DNA of 5,336 nucleotides from an uncultured Desulfomonile sp. (GTDB lineage Bacteria > Desulfobacterota > Desulfomonilia > Desulfomonilales > Desulfomonilaceae). Within the stretch, counting starts at the first letter, position 1; each line of letters opens with the position of its first letter. The notes beneath the pieces were generated by a model. That model was not told the DNA's origin. It searched no databases and saw only the letters and a list, made by a program, of their open reading frames with translations. Where the stretch lies: positions 1 through 5,336 of the forward strand of contig CALDNG010000076.1 in assembly GCA_937915285.1 (NCBI GenBank), read 5' to 3'. Positions 1-5,336 of the stretch are shown here, piece by piece. Both the position numbers and the translations under genes were made by a program.

Positions 1-343
1 CCATCCCATATTTTCCTATAAAATTCCAGAACACCCCATATACAAGAAATAAGGTCAAAATGACAGCTGCGACAGTCCAGCCCAGACCGCGAACCAACCG
101 GAAAGAGCCTGCGGAAGTTGAAGGCCCAAAAGGATAAAAATCTGCTACCTTGACAATCAAAATCACGGAAACCATAAGCATGGCTACCAGAGAGAAACCA
201 TACATCGGTGTATAAAGTTTCATCACACCGTCAGCATGCATGAACACATACCACAACACACATACCAGCACGAATATAAGCACAAACGATACTATTCCGC
301 TAACAGCGCTGTACTTTCCAGACAGTTGGTTCGAATCCGACAT
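1..343 (-). CDS. Unrecognised multi-pass inner-membrane protein, N-terminal 114 residues (partial)
   Basis: The reading frame starts at an ATG at 343-341 and stays open to the left edge, giving 114 codons and no stop. The translation begins MSDSNQLSGKYSAV and has three strongly hydrophobic stretches at about residues 15-37, 46-66 and 87-108. They are separated by short polar loops, one of which holds a DFYPFGPS segment near residues 68-75. The N terminus is short and hydrophilic, with no signal peptide. A GGGAGG ribosome site (349-354) lies 5 nt upstream of the ATG, which supports this start. The gene is co-oriented with the hydrolase gene at 586-1686, but 242 bp and a strong hairpin separate them, so it is probably a separate transcript. 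I do not recognise the family. It could be a transporter or a membrane anchor subunit, and the visible part cannot distinguish these. Membrane location is clear; function is unknown. Confidence 0.75.
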   Translation of the reverse strand, partial: MSDSNQLSGKYSAVSGIVSFVLIFVLVCVLWYVFMHADGVMKLYTPMYGFSLVAMLMVSVILIVKVADFYPFGPSTSAGSFRLVRGLGWTVAAVILTLFLVYGVFWNFIGKYGM

Positions 344-348
344 CTAAA

Positions 349-354
349 CCTCCC
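349..354 (-). promoter_or_regulatory. Ribosome binding site of the partial membrane protein gene
   Basis: GGGAGG on the minus strand sits 5 nt before the ATG at 343-341. It is the main evidence that this short, edge-truncated frame is a real gene and that the start is correctly placed. Confidence 0.7.
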
Positions 355-429
355 GTTCCCGCGAGCTGTGAATGAAAGCAGGGGTATAACAGATAGTTAT
401 ATGACTTATCACTTGAACGATGAAACACT

Positions 430-453
430 CTTCTGGCATTTGACTTCCAGAAG
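430..453. repeat. 7-bp stem hairpin in the 344-585 intergenic region
   Basis: CTTCTGG (430-436) and CCAGAAG (447-453) are perfect inverted repeats around a 10-nt spacer. Read on the plus strand, a TTTTT run follows 6 nt after the stem (460-464). On the minus strand no T-run follows. It lies upstream of the membrane protein gene and could be a weak terminator or a structural element. No function can be assigned. Confidence 0.35.
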
Positions 454-482
454 TCTCGGTTTTTAAAAGCCTTTTAGGTTGA

Positions 483-536
483 CCCGGACCTCAACGGCGG
501 GGACTTTTCATGAAATCCCCGCCTGAAGGATCCGGG
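483..536 (-). terminator. Long imperfect hairpin downstream of the hydrolase gene, probable terminator
   Basis: A perfect 8-bp GC-rich stem, GGCGGGGA (496-503) with TCCCCGCC (516-523), encloses a 12-nt loop that contains TTTCATGAAA. An outer 6-bp stem, CCCGGA (483-488) with TCCGGG (531-536), extends it, with a partly paired internal region. It begins about 50 bp past the TAG of the minus-strand hydrolase gene (586-588) and lies before the next minus-strand gene, where transcription might end. There is no immediate U-tract on either strand, so a classical intrinsic terminator is not proven. A 3'-end stabilising structure is an alternative. Confidence 0.5.
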
Positions 537-585
537 AAGTTGTGCGCACGTTTCTCAAGACATCCGACGGCTGCAAGAGTCATGG

Positions 586-1686
586 CTAAAACAATATCGA
601 ATCACCGTTAGTCAGGAACACGTTGCTGGCCTTTGCAACAGTCGATTGTTTCTTGTATGTCTTGAATTTGTCTGTCCCTTTGACAATAGGAATGCCTTCC
701 TGAGAGGCTTTCTCTGCCCATATCCACCCTGTACAATGATTGCATGCCACCTTTTCGATTTTGAAGGCCTTCACACCCTTTATCAGGTCGTCAAATTTGG
801 GATCCCAATTCTCGAAGAGGCTAACATGAAGGCCTCCATAGCAACCATAGGGTTTGAAACCTTCAAAATTCTGTCTTGCAAACGAGAAGATTGACAGAAG
901 CCCCGGATGGCAACATCCAGTGACTGTAACGATTCCTTTATCCTTCACATTGAAATATAGTACTCCTTCGCCCCTAACCCTTAACAGGATGGGCACATCG
1001 AAGACCTTGTAAGCAACCCCTGGCATTATCTGGTAAATACCGTCACCCTTGGCGCCCTCCGGCTTGCACAATTCAAGTTTCCCGGTATGAGGATGGTCAT
1101 TTGAACATATGGCCACCTCCTTGCCATCCTTATCCTTGGCTTTCAGGTGAGCCTTTTCTTTCAATAGAGCCATATCCTCTGGGTAATAGGTGTTCGGCCC
1201 AAAAATAGTTATGTCCGGCTTATGTTTCAGTGTGGATTCTATCCCCCAGTAGTGATCGAGGTGGAAGTGCGAGATTACCATAGTATCGATCTCGCCCTTT
1301 TTAAGCATTTCGGCTACATTACTTTTTTCCTGAAAGATGTAATCCATCCATTCTGTGTTCCAACCGCTGTCCAGGAGGATTTTCTTCTCCTGTCCATCAA
1401 GGGTGGTGACTGTTATCAATGCGGCATACCCCCCGGCATTGTCCCAGTCCCAGGGGACAGTGTACTGGTTCGTCATCGCCCCGCCATAGTCCATCATGTT
1501 TTTCTTCAGAATGTCGTTGTTGAACCAGCTAGTCTCCGAAAGCACGTCTACCTTGACGTTCTTGACCTCGCCAAAACTCACCTTCCCAGCAGCGATTGAA
1601 CGCCCAGGAACGGCCAAGCCTGCGCCACTTACCGTGGCAGCCATTCCGGCTGCAGCCATCGACTTCAGGAAATTCCGCCTCTTCAT
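586..1686 (-). CDS. Tat-exported metallo-beta-lactamase-fold hydrolase, COG1237-like
   Basis: This 366-residue protein begins MKRRNFLKSM, a twin-arginine motif. An Ala/Gly-rich hydrophobic region follows (about 10-27), with a likely cleavage site near SIA-A (30-33), so it is predicted to be exported folded to the periplasm. The metallo-beta-lactamase signature HFHLDH lies at 140-145 (H140, H142, D144, H145). Further downstream are TGCCHPG (256-262, H260), GGLH (284-287) and CNHCTG (315-320, H317). This order matches the COG1237 branch, which is often annotated as dihydropterin/beta-ribofuranosyl-aminobenzene phosphate synthase-like hydrolase and whose members carry GCSHxG and HCTG-type motifs. 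All expected metal ligands appear intact, so it is probably an active di-metal enzyme; the substrate is unknown. The start is fixed by GGAGGAGG 6 nt upstream and by the Tat motif. A sigma70-type promoter about 345 bp upstream suggests a long leader. Fold and export are well supported. The family annotation is a loose guide and does not establish a pterin substrate. Confidence 0.92.
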   Translation of the reverse strand: MKRRNFLKSMAAAGMAATVSGAGLAVPGRSIAAGKVSFGEVKNVKVDVLSETSWFNNDILKKNMMDYGGAMTNQYTVPWDWDNAGGYAALITVTTLDGQEKKILLDSGWNTEWMDYIFQEKSNVAEMLKKGEIDTMVISHFHLDHYWGIESTLKHKPDITIFGPNTYYPEDMALLKEKAHLKAKDKDGKEVAICSNDHPHTGKLELCKPEGAKGDGIYQIMPGVAYKVFDVPILLRVRGEGVLYFNVKDKGIVTVTGCCHPGLLSIFSFARQNFEGFKPYGCYGGLHVSLFENWDPKFDDLIKGVKAFKIEKVACNHCTGWIWAEKASQEGIPIVKGTDKFKTYKKQSTVAKASNVFLTNGDSILF

Positions 1687-1692
1687 AATGAG

Positions 1693-1700
1693 CCTCCTCC
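1693..1700 (-). promoter_or_regulatory. Strong ribosome binding site of the hydrolase gene
   Basis: GGAGGAGG on the minus strand with a 6-nt spacer to the ATG at 1686-1684. It fixes the start directly in front of the twin-arginine signal peptide. Confidence 0.8.
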
Positions 1701-1902
1701 AGCAATGTCCTTGGAAAACAAATTTAATGAACGTCTCCCAAAAGGCATTCCCTGACAGCTACGAGCCCAATCCACAATTGGTAAACGCACCTGGATTCTC
1801 TCACGAGGAATTCTTCAAAAAACTGCTAAACTATCTGCTTTCAAGCCTTATGGGGGAGACGGTTCATTGCCAAACGACAGCTATCTACGACTATATCTGC
1901 CT

Positions 1903-1916
1903 CGGAATTGATTCCG
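1903..1916. repeat. Inverted repeat CGGAAT-n2-ATTCCG, possible operator
   Basis: Two perfect 6-bp arms (1903-1908 and 1911-1916) are separated by 2 bp. The repeat lies 7 nt upstream, in minus-strand terms, of a TATAGT hexamer (1890-1895), roughly where a -35 element would sit. That would suit a dimeric regulator site acting on the hydrolase gene. No regulator gene is visible in the window, and a chance palindrome of this size is possible. Confidence 0.3.
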
Positions 1917-2014
1917 GTCGACAACAACATGTGAAGTGAATAGGACCAGTAAGCTTTGTTATCCTGCGACTACTGCGAAAACGCTATATCACGATGGAGA
2001 AATTTCTGGATTTG

Positions 2015-2048
2015 TCTGTAATAGAGTGTACTATAGGCTCATGACAGA
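2015..2048. repeat. Imperfect inverted repeat spanning the minus-strand promoter
   Basis: The left arm TCTGT-aata-GAG (2015-2026) is mirrored by the right arm CTC-atg-ACAGA (2038-2048), with an 11-bp centre that contains the TATAGT -10 box. Because the symmetry centres on the -10 element, a repressor binding here would block the promoter. The arms differ in length by one base, so this is only a candidate operator. Confidence 0.3.
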
Positions 2049-2057
2049 AAGAGTCAA
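2030..2057 (-). promoter_or_regulatory. Sigma70-type promoter reading toward the hydrolase gene
   Basis: On the minus strand, TTGACT (2057-2052) and TATAGT (2035-2030) are separated by 16 bp. Each hexamer matches the consensus at five of six positions. Transcription would start near 2023 and run into the hydrolase gene. It is the best sigma70-like match I noticed in the intergenic regions. Spacing is slightly short of the optimal 17 bp, and activity is not proven. Confidence 0.5.
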
Positions 2058-2140
2058 GCATAATTGATTAGTTTTACAAAAAAATGCTTGAGGCGGCGTA
2101 GCGCGGACAGACCATGACAACGCCTATAGCACCGTTTGCG

Positions 2141-2152
2141 CCCGGATCCGGG
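2141..2152. repeat. Perfect 12-bp palindrome CCCGGATCCGGG
   Basis: This self-complementary 12-mer lies about 195 bp upstream of the flavoredoxin ATG. It has no spacer, so it would make a poor RNA hairpin and would fit a protein-binding site better. CCCGGA and TCCGGG also form the outer arms of the hairpin at 483-536, but the core BamHI-like hexamer is common, and coincidence is quite possible. Confidence 0.35.
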
Positions 2153-2335
2153 GCTGTTTTATCCAGACAGGTGATTGTGTGGGCCAAATCGGGGCAATTT
2201 AAGAGGTCCTGAATCATCCTTTAACCAGGGATCTTTTTCCAGTTGAATAAATTTCCTTTTTGTGGTCAGCATTAAGAAATAATCACCGATTATCTAAACG
2301 AGGCGTTTGTTCGCACCTTCATTTTCTGACAGTCG

Positions 2336-2342
2336 AGGAGGA
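2336..2342 (+). promoter_or_regulatory. Ribosome binding site of the flavoredoxin gene
   Basis: AGGAGGA with a 5-nt spacer to the ATG at 2348-2350. It fixes the start, which also matches the usual N-terminal length of this family. Confidence 0.8.
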
Positions 2343-2347
2343 AGTCC

Positions 2348-2917
2348 ATGAAAAAATCAGTAGGCGCCAAGACCATACTGTACCCCACCCCGGTTCTTAT
2401 AGTTGGGACCTATGACAGTTCCGGCAAACCTAACGTAATGACAGTAGCCTGGGGCGGTATTTGCTGCTCCACACCGCCGTGCGTTACCATATCTGTGCGT
2501 GAAGCGACTCACACATATTCCAGCCTAATGGAACAAAAAGCCTTCACCATAAGCATACCTTCGGAAAATTACGTGAAGGAATCCGATTTCATAGGCATAG
2601 CTTCCGGAAAGGACACGGACAAATTTCGGGAGACCGGCCTCACCCCCGTCAAAAGCAGTGTTGTCAATGCCCCTTATATTGAGGAATTTCCTCTGATACT
2701 AGAATGCAAGGTCATCCACACCTACAAGATTGGAATCCACACACAGTTCATTGGTGAAATTCTGGATATAAAGGCTGATGAATCAGTCATGGGTGACAAG
2801 GGGCCAGAGATAGAAAAAATCAGGCCATTCCTGTGGTCTCCGGATTACGGTCGAGGCTATTATGGTATTGGACAATTCCTGGGCAAGGCCTTTTCAATAG
2901 GTAAAAAGTCGAAATAG
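2348..2917 (+). CDS. Flavoredoxin / flavin reductase-like FMN-binding protein
   Basis: This 189-residue protein of the flavin reductase-like family (COG1853) is close in size to the Desulfovibrio flavoredoxins (about 190 residues). Recognisable segments, in order, are [20 protein letters not shown] (13-32), the core [16 protein letters not shown] (36-51), [19 protein letters not shown] (54-72), [14 protein letters not shown] (80-93) and HTQFIGEI (131-138). Members bind FMN non-covalently as dimers in the cytoplasm. In sulfate reducers, flavoredoxin passes electrons in thiosulfate or sulfite metabolism; other members reduce flavin for partner oxygenases. No signal peptide or membrane segment is present. 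The gene stands alone, divergent from the Tat-exported hydrolase and convergent with the DUF3786 gene. A strong AGGAGGA site sets the start; the stop is TAG. Family membership is secure, but the partner and physiological role are inferred from relatives. Confidence 0.92.
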   Translation: MKKSVGAKTILYPTPVLIVGTYDSSGKPNVMTVAWGGICCSTPPCVTISVREATHTYSSLMEQKAFTISIPSENYVKESDFIGIASGKDTDKFRETGLTPVKSSVVNAPYIEEFPLILECKVIHTYKIGIHTQFIGEILDIKADESVMGDKGPEIEKIRPFLWSPDYGRGYYGIGQFLGKAFSIGKKSK

Positions 2918-2984
2918 CATTTTGCGCTTATTAACTCGGCAAGCCAAGGTGTTAGTGTTCTGAGTCGATTGGCGATGACACAAG

Positions 2985-3004
2985 TGGTCTTAAAAAGAAG
3001 ACCA
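2985..3004. terminator. Small hairpin between convergent genes, weak terminator candidate
   Basis: TGGTCTT (2985-2991) pairs perfectly with AAGACCA (2998-3004) around a 6-nt loop. It sits in the 93-bp gap between the converging flavoredoxin (stop at 2917) and DUF3786 (stop at 3011) genes, where a two-way terminator would be expected. No U-tract follows on either strand and the stem is only moderately GC-rich, so termination is uncertain. Confidence 0.35.
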
Positions 3005-3010
3005 GAGCGG

Positions 3011-3634
3011 TTATTCCCAGCCAGTGACAGAGTTGTGCTGCGCCGTCTTTATCAGCGACCTAACGACGCATCCAACCAGGAAGGCCAAACACTCAAATTC
3101 AAGAAATTGAATGGCCGTGTTATCCAGCATGATCTGTATATCGACCGAGAAGTCCTCGTCAGCCTCGTAAAAGATTATTTTCATGGGTATTTTCGGAAGA
3201 ACGTAAAGTTTCCACACATGTTTGCCTCGTCCGGACTCTTCCTCCATTCCACCAAGTCTCAGGGCGGCGTCCCTGAATTTTTGGTAGTCTTCCCCGAAAT
3301 AACGTTCAAGTGGAGCATTCATCAGACGGGTTAGCGTATTGAGACCTCCAGTGAGTCTCGGGATGCTCTGAAACGGGATGTACAAGTTTTCAGGCTCTCC
3401 ATGACCTTGGGACAGGACGTAGTAGAGGAGGACACTGAGGTTATTCACGTTGACAGGTTGGCCATCCAGTGGCTGAACCCCATTTAGCGTGATGCCATAA
3501 TCCCTCATCAAGAAACGGACCCGAATCTGGCCATTGGCGTATTCAAGCCCAAGCCGTTGAGCGCTCTCCCTGAAATCACATTCGGCGAGCCTCCCTACAA
3601 GTCCTCGGTAAATGGCATCATAACCTCCCTGCAT
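3011..3634 (-). CDS. DUF3786 family protein, function unknown
   Basis: This 207-residue soluble protein has no signal peptide or membrane helix. I recognise it as DUF3786 (Pfam PF12654) from its conserved pattern: MQGGYDAIYRGLVGRLAECDF at the N terminus, LLYYVLSQGHGEP (69-81), PFQSIPRLTGG (87-97), LPKIPMKIIFYEADEDF (146-162), DIQIMLDNTAIQFLEFEC (165-182) and a hydrophobic tail LAFLVGCVVRSLI (183-195). The family is common in anaerobes and sometimes fused to iron-sulfur domains; this copy is stand-alone, with three isolated cysteines (C19, C182, C189) and no cluster motif. An in-frame TAA directly precedes the ATG, so translation cannot begin further upstream. It lies 23 bp downstream of the porin gene in the same direction and is probably co-transcribed with it. 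The biochemical role is unknown. Family call is confident; any link to the porin's function is only contextual. Confidence 0.88.
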   Translation of the reverse strand: MQGGYDAIYRGLVGRLAECDFRESAQRLGLEYANGQIRVRFLMRDYGITLNGVQPLDGQPVNVNNLSVLLYYVLSQGHGEPENLYIPFQSIPRLTGGLNTLTRLMNAPLERYFGEDYQKFRDAALRLGGMEEESGRGKHVWKLYVLPKIPMKIIFYEADEDFSVDIQIMLDNTAIQFLEFECLAFLVGCVVRSLIKTAQHNSVTGWE

Positions 3635-3646
3635 TTATGAAAAAAA

Positions 3647-3653
3647 CCTCCTC
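3647..3653 (-). promoter_or_regulatory. Ribosome binding site of the DUF3786 gene with long spacer
   Basis: GAGGAGG on the minus strand lies in the 23-bp gap after the porin stop codon (3660-3658). The spacer to the ATG at 3634 is 12 nt, longer than the usual 5-9, and begins with seven T residues. No alternative start codon lies closer, because an in-frame TAA sits next to the ATG. Confidence 0.65.
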
Positions 3654-3657
3654 GATA

Positions 3658-5336
3658 TCAGAAGTCCACATTAATTGCTGCCCGGATACCAAAGATAGGG
3701 TCTATTGCCCTGGCTGGATTGACACCCCACCAATTGCTGGCGTCAGGCGTATTCCAATTGATTTGTCTCCTGTCCACACAAGCGTATTTGAACCAGTCTC
3801 CGGGCTTCCAGTAGGCCACCCGGGTCGTCAAGGTGTATCCCTCGATGATTTTCCAATCAACCCCACCTCCAAACTCATAGCCAAGATCTCTCTCAAGAAT
3901 ATTGGGAGCATTCACTAGATGTCCCTTGCCATCGGCGAATGAAAGGTCAACCAGATTCCCACTCGGATCACTATTTCCCCTGTTACCGTTACCATACTGT
4001 AGAGCAGGAGTCGTAATAGGAGAGGCTGCAGAGCCATCGGAAGGATCCGGTCTTATCCACCCCCATCCATATCCCTGGGATATCCTGTTGGCGTACATAC
4101 AGGTCAAGTATGCGTTCAGGTTGCTTGCCACAGCGTAATCCAGCCTGACACCATAAACGCTTGCGTCTGTCATGAACCCGTGATTGGAAGAACGCGATAT
4201 GGACCCGTTTCCGGATCCATAATCATAGCCCAGAAGCAGGCTGTATGGCAGGTAGAGGTTCACACCGCCGTTCGGTGAGAATATTGGAACGATTGTAGGC
4301 TGCCTGTCGATCAGTTTGCCGTTACGCCTGTCCGGACCAGGATAATAGGCCCACATAAAACTGATCTTTGCCGGACCGGCGACAATGCCGCTTTCGATCA
4401 TTCCTGCCCACAATTCCCAGTAACGGGTTTGCGGCAGTGACGCTGAATTAAGTGCGCGTCCGTTCTGACGGTAAAATTCCTGATAGAAACCAACTTCCGT
4501 GTTGAAGAAGATTTGTCCATTGAAATATTTGAAATTTGCAAATCCGAAAAACTGCGAGCAGTCCACGGCAAAGATCGGGGCGCTGGGGAAATGAGTAGAT
4601 CCTGGTTGATAGAGTTCCGATTCCGGGCCCTTGTGACCGTTGCTGTATTCGATGTAGGTCTCGGAACTTATATTTCCGGCGTTATACATTAGCAGAAAAG
4701 AGAAATGAGGTTGAGCAGCGCCACTGCGGTCTGTATGTAATGGATAATTCGATGGGCTCCTCGTTCCCACCGGACGGCCTGGCCCATAGAAATAGTATTG
4801 GGCTGCTATCTGGAATGGACCGAATGGAACCCCTATTACCAGGGCCTCGGTGGAGTTCTCCAGCGAGTCAATTATCAGGCCAAGCCCGATGGTGTTGGGT
4901 TGCTTCCCAATGGTTACGGATCCCCAGGGTAAATTGGCCTCGGCGTACCAGATTTGCCAATAACCGGGAGAAAATGACTGTCCTATGCCGGGAAACTGGC
5001 TGTTCAGGTACCTGGAGCTGTTTAATTCACCAGTTGCGACATCCCCTGAGGACAGAAGATTCCATGAACCTATTCTATAACTGCCCCGAAGAGAAAGCGC
5101 CTCATTCACTTTCACCCTCGGAAAAAAAACGGTGTGAATGTAATTAGCGGCAACATCCGAGCCCGTTGCCAACTGGTCACCCCAAAAAGTTACGTCATTA
5201 CGCCTGGTAACTTCATGACCCAGCCAACCGTTACGAGCAGCCAACCTTACCGTGTTGCCCACTGAACTGCTATCCTGATCGAAAGGACCAAAGAAACCAT
5301 TGGAGCCCAGTTGGGAGAATTGATAATACTCCCAGA
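3658..5336 (-). CDS. Large outer-membrane porin-like beta-barrel protein (5' end beyond window)
   Basis: The frame is open from the right edge to a TGA at 3660-3658, showing 558 residues; the start and any signal peptide lie outside the window. A GTG at 5262-5260 could look like a start, but 24 in-frame codons before it stay open and read WEYYQFSQLGSNGFFGPF, typical of the early mature region of such proteins, so the true start is further upstream. The protein is rich in Tyr, Trp, Phe, Gly and Asn. It has many short alternating polar/hydrophobic strands (for example VTFWGDQ, WQIWYAEANL, TYIEYSNG, GVNLYLPY, YTLTTRVAYW) separated by Gly/Asn/Pro-rich loops, and no long hydrophobic helix. It ends ...IRAAINVDF, with the C-terminal Phe recognised by the BAM barrel-assembly machinery. 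Together these support an outer-membrane barrel allowing diffusion or uptake of an unknown solute. Three cysteines are present. The DUF3786 gene follows after 23 bp. Barrel class is likely; family and substrate are not identified. Confidence 0.85.
   Translation of the reverse strand, partial: WEYYQFSQLGSNGFFGPFDQDSSSVGNTVRLAARNGWLGHEVTRRNDVTFWGDQLATGSDVAANYIHTVFFPRVKVNEALSLRGSYRIGSWNLLSSGDVATGELNSSRYLNSQFPGIGQSFSPGYWQIWYAEANLPWGSVTIGKQPNTIGLGLIIDSLENSTEALVIGVPFGPFQIAAQYYFYGPGRPVGTRSPSNYPLHTDRSGAAQPHFSFLLMYNAGNISSETYIEYSNGHKGPESELYQPGSTHFPSAPIFAVDCSQFFGFANFKYFNGQIFFNTEVGFYQEFYRQNGRALNSASLPQTRYWELWAGMIESGIVAGPAKISFMWAYYPGPDRRNGKLIDRQPTIVPIFSPNGGVNLYLPYSLLLGYDYGSGNGSISRSSNHGFMTDASVYGVRLDYAVASNLNAYLTCMYANRISQGYGWGWIRPDPSDGSAASPITTPALQYGNGNRGNSDPSGNLVDLSFADGKGHLVNAPNILERDLGYEFGGGVDWKIIEGYTLTTRVAYWKPGDWFKYACVDRRQINWNTPDASNWWGVNPARAIDPIFGIRAAINVDF

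Larger units (their letters stand above)
1687..2023 (-). other. Putative long 5' leader of the hydrolase gene, non-coding
   Basis: About 335 nt separate the predicted transcription start near 2023 from the hydrolase ATG at 1686. The 3' end holds GGAGGAGG (1693-1700). The segment contains an inverted repeat at 1903-1916 and short AT-rich stretches, and it encodes no convincing protein on either strand. I could not match it to a riboswitch class I know. Its length leaves room for a structured regulatory RNA, or simply for a second promoter nearer the gene: a TATAGT on the minus strand at 1895-1890 has no good -35. Confidence 0.35.
2058..2347 (+). other. Upstream region of the flavoredoxin gene, no gene seen
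   Basis: This 290-bp stretch lies between the minus-strand promoter and the flavoredoxin start and must hold the plus-strand promoter, but no -35/-10 pair there is convincing. It contains an A-run near 2078-2084, a 12-bp perfect palindrome at 2141-2152 and an AT-rich section at about 2240-2300. The only small frame, 32 codons from 2114, has no ribosome site and is not called. Nothing resembling a tRNA or a known riboswitch was seen. Confidence 0.4.

Noticed and set aside
236..466. Plus-strand frame rich in His/Tyr
   Set aside because: It is antisense to the membrane protein start, whose ribosome site and helices are convincing; it has low complexity and no ribosome site.
646..1599. Plus-strand frames at 646-894 and 1222-1599
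   Set aside because: They lie fully inside the well-supported hydrolase gene on the opposite strand and show no domain.
1841..1930. Possible 29-residue leader peptide on the minus strand inside the hydrolase leader
   Set aside because: No ribosome site precedes its ATG and there is no run of regulatory codons to suggest attenuation.
1496..1939. Open plus-strand frame of 147 codons, with a 71-codon part from an ATG at 1727 outside the hydrolase gene
   Set aside because: Its first half is antisense to the hydrolase N terminus and the ribosome site. The remaining part has no ribosome site and no recognisable domain. Chance frame is likelier, though the tail is the least implausible of the rejected frames.
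2114..2212. Small 32-codon plus-strand frame in the intergenic region
   Set aside because: No Shine-Dalgarno sequence, no stop-proximal structure and no recognisable peptide type.
2243..2300. Plus-strand promoter for flavoredoxin in the AT-rich stretch (TTGAAT and similar hexamers)
   Set aside because: No -35/-10 pair with acceptable spacing and match could be chosen over its alternatives.
2969..3334. Plus-strand frame overlapping the DUF3786 gene
   Set aside because: It is mostly antisense to a clearly conserved protein and has no ribosome site.
3637..5147. Plus-strand frames at 3637-3918, 3902-4138 and 4740-5147
   Set aside because: They are shadows of the long porin frame, with compositions typical of antisense translation.
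5260..5262. GTG as the start of the porin gene
   Set aside because: The frame continues open for 24 more codons to the window edge with barrel-like sequence, and no signal peptide follows the GTG, so the true start is outside the window.

Overview
The window looks like chromosomal DNA from an anaerobic Gram-negative bacterium, most plausibly a Desulfobacterota member (sulfate-reducing or syntrophic, Desulfomonile/Syntrophobacter-like). Three things point this way: a flavoredoxin-type flavoprotein, a DUF3786-family protein (common in strict anaerobes), and a large aromatic-rich outer-membrane barrel ending in Phe. This assignment is inferred from protein character, not from a database match. 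No tRNA, rRNA, CRISPR array, transposase or phage gene was seen.

Layout. Positions 1-343 (minus) hold the N-terminal part of an unrecognised three-helix membrane protein cut by the left edge. Positions 344-585 are non-coding and carry a long imperfect hairpin. Positions 586-1686 (minus) encode a Tat-exported metallo-beta-lactamase-fold hydrolase related to COG1237. Positions 1687-2347 are a 661-bp divergent intergenic region. It contains a good minus-strand sigma70-type promoter that would give the hydrolase a leader of about 335 nt, plus several palindromes. Positions 2348-2917 (plus) encode a flavoredoxin/flavin-reductase-like protein. After a short convergent gap, 3011-3634 (minus) encodes a DUF3786 protein. 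Immediately upstream of it and co-oriented, 3658-5336 (minus) encodes a large outer-membrane porin-like protein whose N terminus lies beyond the right edge.

How the genes may work together. The porin and DUF3786 genes are 23 bp apart and are probably one transcript. The hydrolase and flavoredoxin genes are divergent and share a large regulatory region. The left membrane protein is probably transcribed separately from the hydrolase, because 242 bp and a strong hairpin lie between them. Three of the five products are predicted to act in the envelope (inner membrane, periplasm, outer membrane), but no shared pathway can be demonstrated. I found no clear evidence of a new defence or mobile system. 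The most noteworthy items are the secreted COG1237-like enzyme, its long leader and promoter, and the porin-DUF3786 pairing.
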